Of a stretch of 64,000 nt of DNA, positions 9,132 through 17,385 are shown one piece after another. The stretch covers positions 1-64,000 of the forward strand of contig CAJTJZ010000012.1 of NCBI GenBank assembly GCA_910576895.1, in the 5' to 3' direction. Origin of the DNA: an uncultured Lachnospiraceae bacterium. Its GTDB lineage: Bacteria > Bacillota > Clostridia > Lachnospirales > Lachnospiraceae. The notes under the pieces are model-generated. The model saw only the letters and a list, made by a program, of their open reading frames with translations, made no database searches and was not told the DNA's origin. Each line of letters starts with the position of its first letter. Position 1 is the stretch's first letter. Made by a program: the position numbers and the translations under genes.

Positions 9132-11453
9132 ATGGAGAGAAAAAGGAAAGGACTTTATAGGTTGCTGTTTTTCTTTTGTGCATTAGCAGCAATGCTTGTG
9201 TTACAAAATGGACGGATAAGAAAAGTAGAAGCTGCTACAGAAAAGTTTACAATTAAAGATGGGATTTTAGAACAATATCAGGGAACACAAAAGAGCGTAA
9301 TGATTCCAGATGGAGTAAAAGAAATTAAAGAACGGGCATTTTACGGAAACAAATATATAGAAATAGTTTCGATGCCAGATTCTGTGGAAATTCTTGGAAA
9401 AAAAGCATTTATGAATTGTGAAAACTTAAAAAGTGTAACATTTTCAGATAAAATAGAAAAAATTCCATTTGAAGCTTTTTCAGGATGTGGTAAACTTCAA
9501 AGAATTTCTTTGCCAAGCAAATTAAAACGGATTGATGCAAGAGCTTTTTGTTATGTTGGGTTATATAATAGAAGAAATGGTTTTTCTTTAAAGATTCCAA
9601 AAAGTGTTACTCGAATTGGAGAAAGTGCATTTTATAATGCCGCTTGTCGTAGTTTATCTTTTGAAGATGGTTCTAAATTAGTTAGTATTGCAAGATATGC
9701 TTTTGCACAGAATTATTCACTTGCAAAAACAGTAAATCTTCCAGAGCGATTGCAAAATCTTGGAAAAGGAGTTTTTCAAAATGATACAAATCTAAGAAAA
9801 GTAGTGATTCCTGCCGGTATTACAGTAATTAAAGACTATGCATTTACTTGGTGCGAGCAATTACAAACAGTGGAAGTACATGGAACATTAGAAAAGATTG
9901 GAGATTATGCCTTTAGCCAAACAAAAATAAAAAACATGGACTTTAAAGAAGGGCTTCTTTTTATTGGCAGCGGTGCATTTTCTGGTACAAAGATTTCTTT
10001 GGCAGAACTTCCAGATAGTGTAAAAGGACTTGGCAGTATGGTATTTTCTGATTGTGACAAATTAGAAACCGTTATATTACCAGAAAAGATTACTATGATT
10101 CCAGAAAATTGTTTTAGGAATTGTAGTTCTTTAAAAACAGTAACGATAAAGGGAAAGCTAACAAAGTTAATGGAAGGAGCTTTTGATAAATGTAATGCAT
10201 TAGAAAACTTTGAACTTCCATCAACAGTCACTTTTATTGGAAGACGTGCCCTGTCAAGAGTTCGTATCAAAGAACTTACATTATCAGAAAATATAGAATA
10301 TTTAGGAGAATATGCATTTGCAGGCTGCCGAAAATTAACAAGTGTTACAATTTCAGATGCTATTGATACATTGCCAGCGGGGACTTTTAAAAATTGTGTT
10401 AATTTAAAAGAAATAACATTACCAGCAACATTAGAAGAAATTTCAGAATCTTTATTTATTGGCTGTATTCGATTGAAAGAAGTTTCCATGCCAGAGAATA
10501 TAAAAGAAATTGGAGCTTATGCATTTCAAAATACAGGACTAGAAACTATAGATTTGCCAAAAGAACTTTCTATTATTTATAGATATGCTTTTGCTGACTG
10601 CAATATGTTACGTGATATTTCTTTTCCTAAGAAATTAAAGGAAATAGAGGCGAATGCCTTTCAGTATTGTAATAATTTAACACAAATAACACTTTATGAT
10701 GGTTTGGAAAAATTGAAAGCAAAAGCATTTTATAATTGCAGTTTATTGGAAACAATTACTCTGCCAGAATCATTAAAGAAAGTAGGAACTGCTGTTTTTG
10801 CTGGTACAAAATGGATGTTAGAACAGATGGAGGAAAATAATTATATTGTTACCAATAATGGTGTTTTAGTAAAATATACAGGAACATCAAAAAAGATAGA
10901 AATACCAGAAAGAGTAACAGCCATTGCAAATAATGTATTTCGTAATAAAACATGGATTACAGAAATTTCTTTACCAGAGAATTTAGAAGTTCTTGGAAAT
11001 GGAGTATTTCTTGGATGTAGAATTGCGGAACTAAGTTTGCCAGAAACGTTAATAGAAATTGGTTCAAGTGCATTTTATGATTGCCATAATTTAAGGAAAA
11101 TAACATTTGGTGAAAATTTAGAAAAAATAGGACGATCAGCATTTTTCAATTGTATTTCTTTAGAAAAGATTGTATTTCCAGATAGTGTACAATGGATTGG
11201 ATCTTATGCATTTCAAAATTGCAGTTCTTTGGAAAAGATAACATTATCAAAGGGAATAGAGGAAATAAAAGCAGGTACTTTTTATCAAAATTCTTCTTTA
11301 AAAGAAATTGTAATACCAGAAAGTATTACAAAAATTCAAAGATATGCATTTGCATATAATAAGAAATTGGAAAAAGCTGAGATTGAAAATGAAAATGCAC
11401 AGATTCACCGTTTTGCATTTTATCAATGCAATCGGCTAGAGAAGGAAGCTTAA
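9132..11453 (+). CDS. Secreted BspA-like leucine-rich repeat protein (LRR_5)
   Basis: A 773-aa exported protein. It has a signal peptide (hydrophobic core about 10-24, probable cleavage after VEAA near residue 36), then more than 25 tandem repeats of about 23 residues of the BspA/TpLRR type (pattern I...AF..C..L..I.LP..L). Near residues 555-585 a second cap-like segment interrupts the array, suggesting that two modules were fused. No LPXTG motif, S-layer domain or TM anchor is visible, so it is released or held non-covalently. BspA-like proteins are linked to adhesion and host binding; that role is inferred. A strong AAGGAGAGG site precedes the ATG. Confidence 0.9.
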   Translation: MERKRKGLYRLLFFFCALAAMLVLQNGRIRKVEAATEKFTIKDGILEQYQGTQKSVMIPDGVKEIKERAFYGNKYIEIVSMPDSVEILGKKAFMNCENLKSVTFSDKIEKIPFEAFSGCGKLQRISLPSKLKRIDARAFCYVGLYNRRNGFSLKIPKSVTRIGESAFYNAACRSLSFEDGSKLVSIARYAFAQNYSLAKTVNLPERLQNLGKGVFQNDTNLRKVVIPAGITVIKDYAFTWCEQLQTVEVHGTLEKIGDYAFSQTKIKNMDFKEGLLFIGSGAFSGTKISLAELPDSVKGLGSMVFSDCDKLETVILPEKITMIPENCFRNCSSLKTVTIKGKLTKLMEGAFDKCNALENFELPSTVTFIGRRALSRVRIKELTLSENIEYLGEYAFAGCRKLTSVTISDAIDTLPAGTFKNCVNLKEITLPATLEEISESLFIGCIRLKEVSMPENIKEIGAYAFQNTGLETIDLPKELSIIYRYAFADCNMLRDISFPKKLKEIEANAFQYCNNLTQITLYDGLEKLKAKAFYNCSLLETITLPESLKKVGTAVFAGTKWMLEQMEENNYIVTNNGVLVKYTGTSKKIEIPERVTAIANNVFRNKTWITEISLPENLEVLGNGVFLGCRIAELSLPETLIEIGSSAFYDCHNLRKITFGENLEKIGRSAFFNCISLEKIVFPDSVQWIGSYAFQNCSSLEKITLSKGIEEIKAGTFYQNSSLKEIVIPESITKIQRYAFAYNKKLEKAEIENENAQIHRFAFYQCNRLEKEA

Positions 11454-11470
11454 GTAAAAATAATAAATAA

Positions 11471-11506
11471 AAAAAGGAACAATAAATAGTTTGTTGTTCC
11501 TTTTTT
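11471..11506. terminator. Bidirectional terminator between convergent genes
   Basis: AAAAAGGAACAA and TTGTTCCTTTTTT form a stem with A- and T-tracts on both sides. It serves the LRR gene (+) and the MATE gene (-). Confidence 0.85.
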
Positions 11507-11520
11507 GTTTTGAAAAATTT

Positions 11521-12873
11521 TTATTCTTTTTCATCTTTAAAATAAGTCTTATAAGTAATAAAAAAGAGTACAAAAGCTAATAGTACAGAAAGATAATCAG
11601 TTACTGGCTGAGCACTGGCAAGCATTTTTGCGGAATCAAATACTTGATGAAAAATATATAAAATCGGTAGATATAAAAGTCCTTGACGGCTGATAGAAAG
11701 AATCAGAGCAGGAATGGCTGCACCTGTTGACTGAATAGCATTAATTAATACAAATAAAATTCCCATAATTGGTCCAGAATAAATATAAATTCGTGCAAAT
11801 GACATACCATATGCATAAGCGTCTTTATTGTCTAAAAATGCATTTACTAAAGGTCCAGCACCAACATAACAAATAACAGTCATAATGAGACTTAATCCAA
11901 AAGCAAGGCAAAGTGAAAATTTGAGTACATCCATATAACGCTTTTTATTTTTTGCTCCAAAACAATAACCGAGCAATGGCTGAATGCCGCTTCCTAGTCC
12001 AATTAATAACATAACGACAATCATATTCACTTTCATTGCAACACCAAGTCCAGCGATTGCCATATCTCCATGCTTTCTCATAAGATTATTTACTACAATA
12101 TTTGAGGTACTCATTAAAATACTATTTAAAGAAGCAGGAACTCCAATAGCAAAAATCCCAACAGCAATTCCATTTCCTACTTGATAGTCAGATAGACGAA
12201 TAGAAAGCATGGAATTTTTGGAAAGCAAATGGATAAGATAAAAAACAGCAGAAGCAATATTTCCAATGACAGTTGCAATTGCAGCACCAGCTACATTCCA
12301 ATGAAATCCTAAAATCATAATAGGATCTAAAACAATATTTAGTACATTTCCAAGAATCATTCCAAACATTGCAGTTCTTGCTTTGCCTTCTGCACGAATG
12401 ATATTACTAAAGCTATTACTGACAATTAAAAAAGGAATGCCAATCGATACAATTTGTAAATATTGTTTTGTATAGTCCATAGTATCATTGGTAGCACCTA
12501 TCATTTTACAAATAGGACCAAGAAAACATAAGATAAAAATTATGGCGAAAATACCAATCGCAAATCCTGTCCAAAAACAAAAAGAAGAAATCTTTTTTGC
12601 TTTCTTTTCATTTCCTTCCCCAAGCATTCTAGAGATTAAAGAAGTACCACCAATACCAAATAACATTCCAATTGCCATAAAGATTAAAAAGGCAGGGGTA
12701 GCAATAGAAACAGCGGCTACCATATAGGCATTTTTTGTTTGTCCAATAAAAAAAGTGTCTGCGAGATTATAAACTAATACCATAATCATACTAATAATAG
12801 ATGGAATAATATTAGAAATAACTGCTTTTGGAACGGGTGCATTTTTAAAAATTTCAATTGTTTTATCTTGCAT
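11521..12873 (-). CDS. MATE-family multidrug efflux transporter
   Basis: A 450-aa inner-membrane exporter with about 12 TM helices, normally driven by Na+ or H+. N-terminal motifs typical of the family are seen: VYNLADTFFIGQ, then GIGGTSLISRMLGEG, and the mirrored second half SIGLGSGIQPLLGYCFGA. The start at 12873 is chosen because AAGGAG lies 10 nt upstream; a longer frame starting at 12951 has no comparable site and adds a non-conserved hydrophilic leader. It is transcribed convergently to the LRR gene and divergently from malQ. The substrate is unknown. Confidence 0.92.
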   Translation of the reverse strand: MQDKTIEIFKNAPVPKAVISNIIPSIISMIMVLVYNLADTFFIGQTKNAYMVAAVSIATPAFLIFMAIGMLFGIGGTSLISRMLGEGNEKKAKKISSFCFWTGFAIGIFAIIFILCFLGPICKMIGATNDTMDYTKQYLQIVSIGIPFLIVSNSFSNIIRAEGKARTAMFGMILGNVLNIVLDPIMILGFHWNVAGAAIATVIGNIASAVFYLIHLLSKNSMLSIRLSDYQVGNGIAVGIFAIGVPASLNSILMSTSNIVVNNLMRKHGDMAIAGLGVAMKVNMIVVMLLIGLGSGIQPLLGYCFGAKNKKRYMDVLKFSLCLAFGLSLIMTVICYVGAGPLVNAFLDNKDAYAYGMSFARIYIYSGPIMGILFVLINAIQSTGAAIPALILSISRQGLLYLPILYIFHQVFDSAKMLASAQPVTDYLSVLLAFVLFFITYKTYFKDEKE

Positions 12874-13054
12874 TGTTTTTTTTCTCCTTATTATTAAGTA
12901 ATTTTTATTTATAATAATAGATTTTTTGGTAAAATCTGTAATCCTTATCATACATCAATCAAAGAAAAAATGCAATCTTTTGATAAAAACTGCTAGTTTC
13001 CTAAACATTCTTGAAAATATAAAAGAAATTCTAAAGACAATGGATGGAATAGTA

Positions 13055-13081
13055 TTGACTGGAAGCAAATGGTATTATAAT
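13055..13081 (+). promoter_or_regulatory. Promoter of malQ
   Basis: TTGACT (13055-13060), a short 15-bp spacer and TATAAT (13076-13081), 32 bp before malQ. Confidence 0.55.
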
Positions 13082-13113
13082 ATGTAGGAAAAGAAAATAA
13101 AGGAGGACAAGGT

Positions 13114-14637
13114 ATGAAAAAAAAGAAAGCATGGAAACGTGGTGCAGGGGTTTTGCTTCCAATTAGCAGTCTGCCGTCACCATATGGAATTGGAACTTTT
13201 GGAAAAGCAGCGTATGAATTTATTGATAATCTTGCAGAAGCAAAACAAACGTATTGGCAGGTATTGCCAATTGGACCAACAAGTTATGGCGACAGCCCTT
13301 ATCAATCCTTTTCTGCATTTGCTGGAAACCCTTATTTTATTGATCTTGATACCTTGATTGAAGAAGGATTGTTGACAGAAGAAGATGTAAAACTTGACTG
13401 GGGAAGTGAAGCAAATAAGGTAGATTATGAGAAAATCTATAATAATCGTTTTCTCGTATTAAAAAAGGCTTACAAAAATAGCTATCATAAAAATACAAAA
13501 AACTATAAACAGTTTAAACAGGAAAATACATTTTGGCTATTTGATTATAGTTTTTATATGGCAGTAAAGGATTCCTTTCAAAGTCTATCTTGGACAGAAT
13601 GGGAAGAAGATATCCGTTTTCGTAAGCCGGAAGCAATCAAAAAATATCAGAAAAAATATAAAGATGAGATTGAGTTTTATTCGTTCTGTCAGTATAAATT
13701 TTATGAACAATGGGGCAAACTAAGGACATATGCAAATGAAAAGGGAATTAAAATTATTGGAGATATTCCATTGTATGTTTCTATGGATAGTGCAGATGTT
13801 TGGGTGCATGGCGATTTATTTGAACTTGATGAGCGAAAGAAACCAATTCATATTGCAGGAGTGCCGCCAGATTGTTTTTCTGAAACAGGGCAGCGTTGGG
13901 GCAATCCTCTTTACCGTTGGGATAAGCATGAACAAGATGGGTTTGATTGGTGGTGTCAGCGAATCAAAGCAAATGCCAATTTTTATGATATTATAAGAAT
14001 TGATCATTTTATTGGTATTGTACGATTTTATAGCATTCCAGAAAGTTGTCCGACAGCAATGGAGGGTGAATGGAGAGAAGGTCCGGGAAAGAAATTAACC
14101 GATGCGATTGCACGGGCAGTACCAGAAGCAGATTTTATTGCAGAAGATCTTGGTGTGATTGTACCATCCGTAAGATCACTTCAAAAAAAGACAGGATGGC
14201 CGGGTATGAAAGTATTGGAATTTGCTTTTGATGGTCCAGAAAATGAATATTTGCCACATAATTATACAGAAAGAAATTGTGTTGTCTATGGCGGAACACA
14301 TGATAATGAACCTTTACTTGGATATTTTTATGGAAAGAAACGTAAAGAACTAAAATTTATTTTTGATTATCTGCATATTAAACGAGTAAAAGATATTCCG
14401 GAAGCTGTCATTCGATTAGGTTATTCCAGTATGGCAAATCTTGTGATTAATCAGATGCAAGATATTTTAGGACTTGATCATCATGCAAAAATGAATACAC
14501 CGGGAACACTTGGTGGCAACTGGGAATGGCGGCTGTTAAAAGGGCAATTTGGAGAAAAAGAAATAGAATGGCTGCGTGGACTTACAGAAACTTTTGGACG
14601 CTATCCTCTGCCAAAACAAAAAAAGAAGAAAAAATAA
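13114..14637 (+). CDS. malQ: 4-alpha-Glucanotransferase (amylomaltase, GH77)
   Basis: A 507-aa cytoplasmic enzyme that transfers alpha-1,4-glucan segments between maltodextrins. GH77 hallmarks: the N-terminal GVLLPISSLPSPYGIGTFG, the nucleophile D297 in RIDHFIG, the acid/base E344 in IAEDLG, the transition-state Asp in GTHDNEP, and the C-terminal NTPGTLGGNWEWR. Length matches bacterial amylomaltases such as that of Thermus (about 500 aa). AAAGGAGG is correctly spaced. It is followed by a HAD phosphatase of a type that includes glucose-1-phosphatases, consistent with a maltodextrin or glycogen role. Confidence 0.96.
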   Translation: MKKKKAWKRGAGVLLPISSLPSPYGIGTFGKAAYEFIDNLAEAKQTYWQVLPIGPTSYGDSPYQSFSAFAGNPYFIDLDTLIEEGLLTEEDVKLDWGSEANKVDYEKIYNNRFLVLKKAYKNSYHKNTKNYKQFKQENTFWLFDYSFYMAVKDSFQSLSWTEWEEDIRFRKPEAIKKYQKKYKDEIEFYSFCQYKFYEQWGKLRTYANEKGIKIIGDIPLYVSMDSADVWVHGDLFELDERKKPIHIAGVPPDCFSETGQRWGNPLYRWDKHEQDGFDWWCQRIKANANFYDIIRIDHFIGIVRFYSIPESCPTAMEGEWREGPGKKLTDAIARAVPEADFIAEDLGVIVPSVRSLQKKTGWPGMKVLEFAFDGPENEYLPHNYTERNCVVYGGTHDNEPLLGYFYGKKRKELKFIFDYLHIKRVKDIPEAVIRLGYSSMANLVINQMQDILGLDHHAKMNTPGTLGGNWEWRLLKGQFGEKEIEWLRGLTETFGRYPLPKQKKKKK

Positions 14638-14664
14638 GAATAAAGAAAAAAAGGAGAAAAAACT

Positions 14665-14712
14665 GTGGGCAAATACTATCATTTATTTGTTCACAGTAAA
14701 AATAAAATATGA
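14665..14712 (+). CDS. Putative 15-codon leader ORF coupled to the HAD gene
   Basis: A GTG at 14665 sits 8 nt after AAGGAG and opens 15 codons (GKYYHLFVHSKNKI after the start) that stop in TGA at 14710-14712. That stop overlaps the ATG of the HAD gene as ATGA. The HAD gene itself has no Shine-Dalgarno site at the usual distance, so ribosomes ending the leader probably reinitiate there. The same stretch can fold (ACTGTG...CACAGT, 14662-14697). This is inferred from layout only. Confidence 0.5.
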   Translation: MGKYYHLFVHSKNKI

Positions 14713-15326
14713 AGAAAAAGATTACAACCATTATTTTTGATATTGGACAAGTACTGGCAGCATTTGATTCACGAGGCTATCTTAACAGTATGAAATTATC
14801 CAAAGAAAAAAGAGAAAAGGTGATGCTTGCTACAGTACAGGATTTAAGTCATTGGGATGAGCATGATAGAGGCGTTTTAACAGATGAGGAATTTATTCAA
14901 AAAAGTTTAAAAAAAGTACCAGGGATTGAACCAGAATTAAGAGAATTTTTTAATAATATTTACAATATGGTTTCTGAATATGATTATGCTGAACAATGGT
15001 TATTAGATTTTAAAAAAGCTGGATATCGCTTATATATCTTATCCAATTATGGAACAACTACCTTTGCTTATGCAAAAGAACATTTTAAATTTTTAAAACA
15101 TGTAGATGGTATGGTGATTTCTTCCGATGTTCATTATGTAAAACCAGAACCAGAAATTTATAAAATTCTTTTAGATAAGTATCAAATTATTCCAGAAGAA
15201 AGTGTTTTTATGGATGATCGTGCAGACAATGTAGAAATGGCTGCTTCTTTTGGAATCCATGCCATTCAATTTAAAAATAAAGAACAAGTAATGGAAGAAT
15301 TAAAAAAACTGGATGTAACAATCTAA
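14709..15326 (+). CDS. HAD-superfamily phosphatase, subfamily IA (YihX-like)
   Basis: A 205-aa cytoplasmic hydrolase. HAD motifs: I, IIFDIGQVL (nucleophile Asp; the second Asp is Gly, as in the YihX DLGNV motif); II, YILSNYG; III, the lysine in YVKPEPEIY; IV, VFMDDRADNV. A helical cap lies at about 20-95. YihX of E. coli hydrolyses alpha-glucose-1-phosphate, which would suit the neighbour malQ, but the substrate here is inferred. Translation probably depends on the overlapping leader ORF upstream. Confidence 0.85.
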   Translation: MKKKITTIIFDIGQVLAAFDSRGYLNSMKLSKEKREKVMLATVQDLSHWDEHDRGVLTDEEFIQKSLKKVPGIEPELREFFNNIYNMVSEYDYAEQWLLDFKKAGYRLYILSNYGTTTFAYAKEHFKFLKHVDGMVISSDVHYVKPEPEIYKILLDKYQIIPEESVFMDDRADNVEMAASFGIHAIQFKNKEQVMEELKKLDVTI

Positions 15327-15353
15327 ATTTTAAAAGAAACGAGGATAAAAATT

Positions 15354-15938
15354 ATGTGGGATTTTCTGAAAAAGATTAAAATTGGTATGATGGGTTCTTC
15401 TATCATTACATTAATTCTGGGTTTAATATTATTATTAAATCCAATAGGGGCAATTGAAACCGTTTGTTCCTTAATTGGGTTTTTTATCTTAATTCTAGGA
15501 ATTTTTGGGCTTTTAAATCATTTTGTGCTTGATACAGAATCCTCTAGTACACTTGTATTAGGAGTGAGTATGATTGGAGTATTGCTTGGTATTTATATTC
15601 TTGCCAATCCGGGAAGTATTGTAAAATTTCTTTCTATTGTAGTAGCAGTGATTCTTTTGCTTCATGGTTTACGTGATGTAGATACTGCGATGCAAATGAA
15701 ACGAGGTGGATATGAAAAATGGTGGGGTTCTCTTGTAATTGCAATTATTACTATATTACTTGGTGCATTTGTATTTAGAAATCCTTTTGCTGCACCAGAA
15801 CTTTTATCTAGAGTGATTGGTGCTTGCTTTTTATTTAATGGTGCTACGGATTTACTAATTGTAAGAAGAGCATCGAAAGTATTAAAAGATGTAAAAGAGA
15901 AGTCAGAACCAATAGATGTAGATGCAAAAATACGATAG
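15354..15938 (+). CDS. HdeD/DUF308-family membrane protein
   Basis: A 194-aa protein with six predicted TM helices arranged as three hairpins (for example IITLILGLILLLNPIGAI and ILLGAFVFRNPF), the repeat pattern of HdeD-like proteins. HdeD of E. coli is tied to acid resistance; no function is shown for most clostridial members. It follows the HAD gene by 27 nt with a GAGG site, so it is probably in the same transcript. The C-terminus is charged and cytoplasmic. Confidence 0.85.
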   Translation: MWDFLKKIKIGMMGSSIITLILGLILLLNPIGAIETVCSLIGFFILILGIFGLLNHFVLDTESSSTLVLGVSMIGVLLGIYILANPGSIVKFLSIVVAVILLLHGLRDVDTAMQMKRGGYEKWWGSLVIAIITILLGAFVFRNPFAAPELLSRVIGACFLFNGATDLLIVRRASKVLKDVKEKSEPIDVDAKIR

Positions 15939-15962
15939 AATTATAATATTGTTTTTTAATCT

Positions 15963-16030
15963 ACCGTTTAACAAGAAAAGTGACCGCTTAAAGAGTTATG
16001 TTTGAAAAATGAAAGAGAAAGATGTATAAT
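15963..16030 (+). promoter_or_regulatory. LytTR-type direct repeats with sigma-A promoter (site 1)
   Basis: ACCGTTTAA (15963-15971) and ACCGCTTAA (15983-15991) are spaced 20 bp start to start, the two-turn spacing used by LytTR regulators. They lie directly before TTGAAA (16002-16007), a 17-bp spacer and a perfect TATAAT (16025-16030). Nearly identical to the site at 17070-17137. It drives the micro-ORF at 16062. Confidence 0.75.
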
Positions 16031-16061
16031 TCTAATTGAAAAAATAAATATAGAAAGTAGT

Positions 16062-16148
16062 ATGGAAATGGGCATTTATTTAAAAGAGGTATTTATTCTT
16101 GGGGCATGGTTAGACTGGTTAGATTGGCTTTTTGGAAAAGGAAGATAG
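16062..16148 (+). CDS. Putative 28-aa Trp-rich peptide under LytTR-type promoter
   Basis: A micro-ORF that begins MEMGIYLKEV and ends in WLDWLDWLFGKGR. It starts 32 nt after the TATAAT box of the LytTR-type promoter and is followed within 20 nt by a terminator hairpin, so it forms a complete small transcription unit. The Shine-Dalgarno site is poor (TAGAAAG). The C-terminal half is amphipathic, with three Trp residues, and ends basic, as in secreted signal or bacteriocin-like peptides. There is no double-glycine leader and no adjacent exporter. It could also be part of a regulatory RNA; coding is inferred. Confidence 0.5.
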   Translation: MEMGIYLKEVFILGAWLDWLDWLFGKGR

Positions 16149-16165
16149 TAGCTGGTTTTAGTATT

Positions 16166-16236
16166 AAAAAAGAAACTTTTGTATGAAAAATATGATAAGA
16201 TATCATAAATAGTTTCATATATTAGTTTCTTTTTTT
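16166..16236 (+). terminator. Terminator after the Trp-rich micro-ORF
   Basis: AAAAAAGAAACT at the left arm and AGTTTCTTTTTTT at 16224-16236 form a stem ending in a T-tract; the loop is long and A+T-rich. Confidence 0.65.
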
Positions 16237-16334
16237 ATGTAAAAAGTGGACAAAAAAATGGGAAAATATTGACAAGTTAATATAAATGAATTAGACTATA
16301 AACATAAAAATAATAGAGAAAGAAGAAAAATATT

Positions 16335-17018
16335 ATGATAATTTTCATTATAGAAGTACTAAAAAGCTTAGAAAATTTAATTGAAAAATGTATGAGCGAA
16401 GAACAACAAGAATGCCAAATAGAAAATTTTTTGGCTGGAAATGAATTATTAAAAAATATAACAAGATTTGATGCTGTTTTTTTGGATATTACTATGCCAG
16501 AAATGGATGGGATTGAAATTGGAAAGATAATACAGGAAATAAATCCATATTGCAAGATTATTATAGAAACAGGATGCATAGACAAAGTTAAAGAATGTTT
16601 TAAAATAGGAACATTTCGTTTTATTACAAAACCATTTAATAAAGAAGAAATCAAAGAAGCACTAAGAGCTATTTTAGACTTGCAATTAAATTTAAAACCT
16701 TTAAATTTATATAAAAACAGAAATAAATATATAGTTTCTCAAAAAGATATTCAATGTGTTTTGGCATATAATGGTTATGCAGAATTCTGGGTAAATGGTA
16801 AAAAATATAGAAAAGATATAACTTTGAAAAATTTAGAATCAGAATTGGATTTAAAAATGTTTTTTCGAATAACAAGGAAATGTATTGTAAATATGTTTTG
16901 TATTTCTGAATATACAGACGGAATTGTTATTATTGGCAATGAAAAAATTAAAGTCGCTCGAAGAAGTAAAAAAGATTTTGAAAGAGCCTATATGGAATTT
17001 GATACTAACTATAGATAA
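16335..17018 (+). CDS. LytTR-family response regulator with degenerate receiver
   Basis: A 227-aa regulator. Residues 1-115 are a receiver domain with the phospho-acceptor D51 in FLDITMPEMDG and the lysine in ITKPF. The N-terminal acidic pair normally near residues 7-9 is reduced to a single Glu (IIEVLK), so phosphorylation may be weakened. Residues about 125-222 form a LytTR DNA-binding domain (KYIVSQKDIQCVLAYNGYAEFWV, then FFRITRKCIVN). No histidine kinase is adjacent. It lies between two matching LytTR-type promoters (15963 and 17070), the natural candidates for its targets. The Shine-Dalgarno site is weak (AGAAAGAAG). Confidence 0.85.
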   Translation: MIIFIIEVLKSLENLIEKCMSEEQQECQIENFLAGNELLKNITRFDAVFLDITMPEMDGIEIGKIIQEINPYCKIIIETGCIDKVKECFKIGTFRFITKPFNKEEIKEALRAILDLQLNLKPLNLYKNRNKYIVSQKDIQCVLAYNGYAEFWVNGKKYRKDITLKNLESELDLKMFFRITRKCIVNMFCISEYTDGIVIIGNEKIKVARRSKKDFERAYMEFDTNYR

Positions 17019-17069
17019 AAGAAAGTCAATATAAAATAAATAGATAAAAATTCTAGAAAAAATAAAATT

Positions 17070-17137
17070 ACCGTTTAATAAGAAAACTGACCGTTTAAAG
17101 AGTTATTGTTGACAAAGTGAAATTTTTGTAGTATTTT
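17070..17137 (+). promoter_or_regulatory. LytTR-type direct repeats with promoter (site 2)
   Basis: ACCGTTTAA at 17070-17078 and again at 17090-17098 (20-bp period), followed by TTGACA (17109-17114), 17 bp and TATTTT (17132-17137). Spacer bases between and after the repeats match site 1 almost fully. It drives the 10-codon ORF at 17250 and possibly what follows. Confidence 0.75.
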
Positions 17138-17249
17138 GAATACATAGATATAGAAAATTAAAAAATGCTAGTAAATTTTGAAAAAAATTCAGTAATTTAA
17201 GAGTTTTAGAATTTCCAAAAAGATATATAAAAGAAAGGAGGAAATATTA

Positions 17250-17282
17250 ATGGAGGGTAGTCCACCATATGCACCAACTTAA
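17250..17282 (+). CDS. Putative 10-codon ORF with a strong Shine-Dalgarno site
   Basis: ATG at 17250 lies 8 nt after AAAGGAGG, one of the best ribosome sites in the window, and encodes MEGSPPYAPT then TAA. The short length could mean a genuine micro-peptide, a leader peptide, or the start of a gene whose body was lost when IS630 sequences arrived (17386 onward). Bases 17283-17385 show no other gene. Confidence 0.4.
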   Translation: MEGSPPYAPT

Positions 17283-17385
17283 TGTAAACTAGTTTAAAAA
17301 GCTGATTTCGGAATATTTGCCTTAGATTAATTTATCATTTATATACATTATTTTTCAAAATTTTACGGGAAACTTAATATAAAGT

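Noticed and set aside
9905..10489. Long minus-strand ORF inside the LRR gene
   Set aside because: It is a mirror of the repeat codon pattern, lacks a ribosome site and lies entirely within a well-supported gene.
11984..12727. Plus-strand ORFs opposite the MATE gene
   Set aside because: Low-complexity Ile/Pro-rich shadows of TM helices in the real minus-strand gene.
14660..14697. Hairpin after malQ as a plain terminator
   Set aside because: No T-tract follows the stem. The sequence is instead occupied by a small ORF coupled to the HAD gene.
14709..15326. HAD protein as inactive because the second Asp of motif I is Gly
   Set aside because: YihX-type phosphatases naturally have Gly at that place, and the other motifs are intact.
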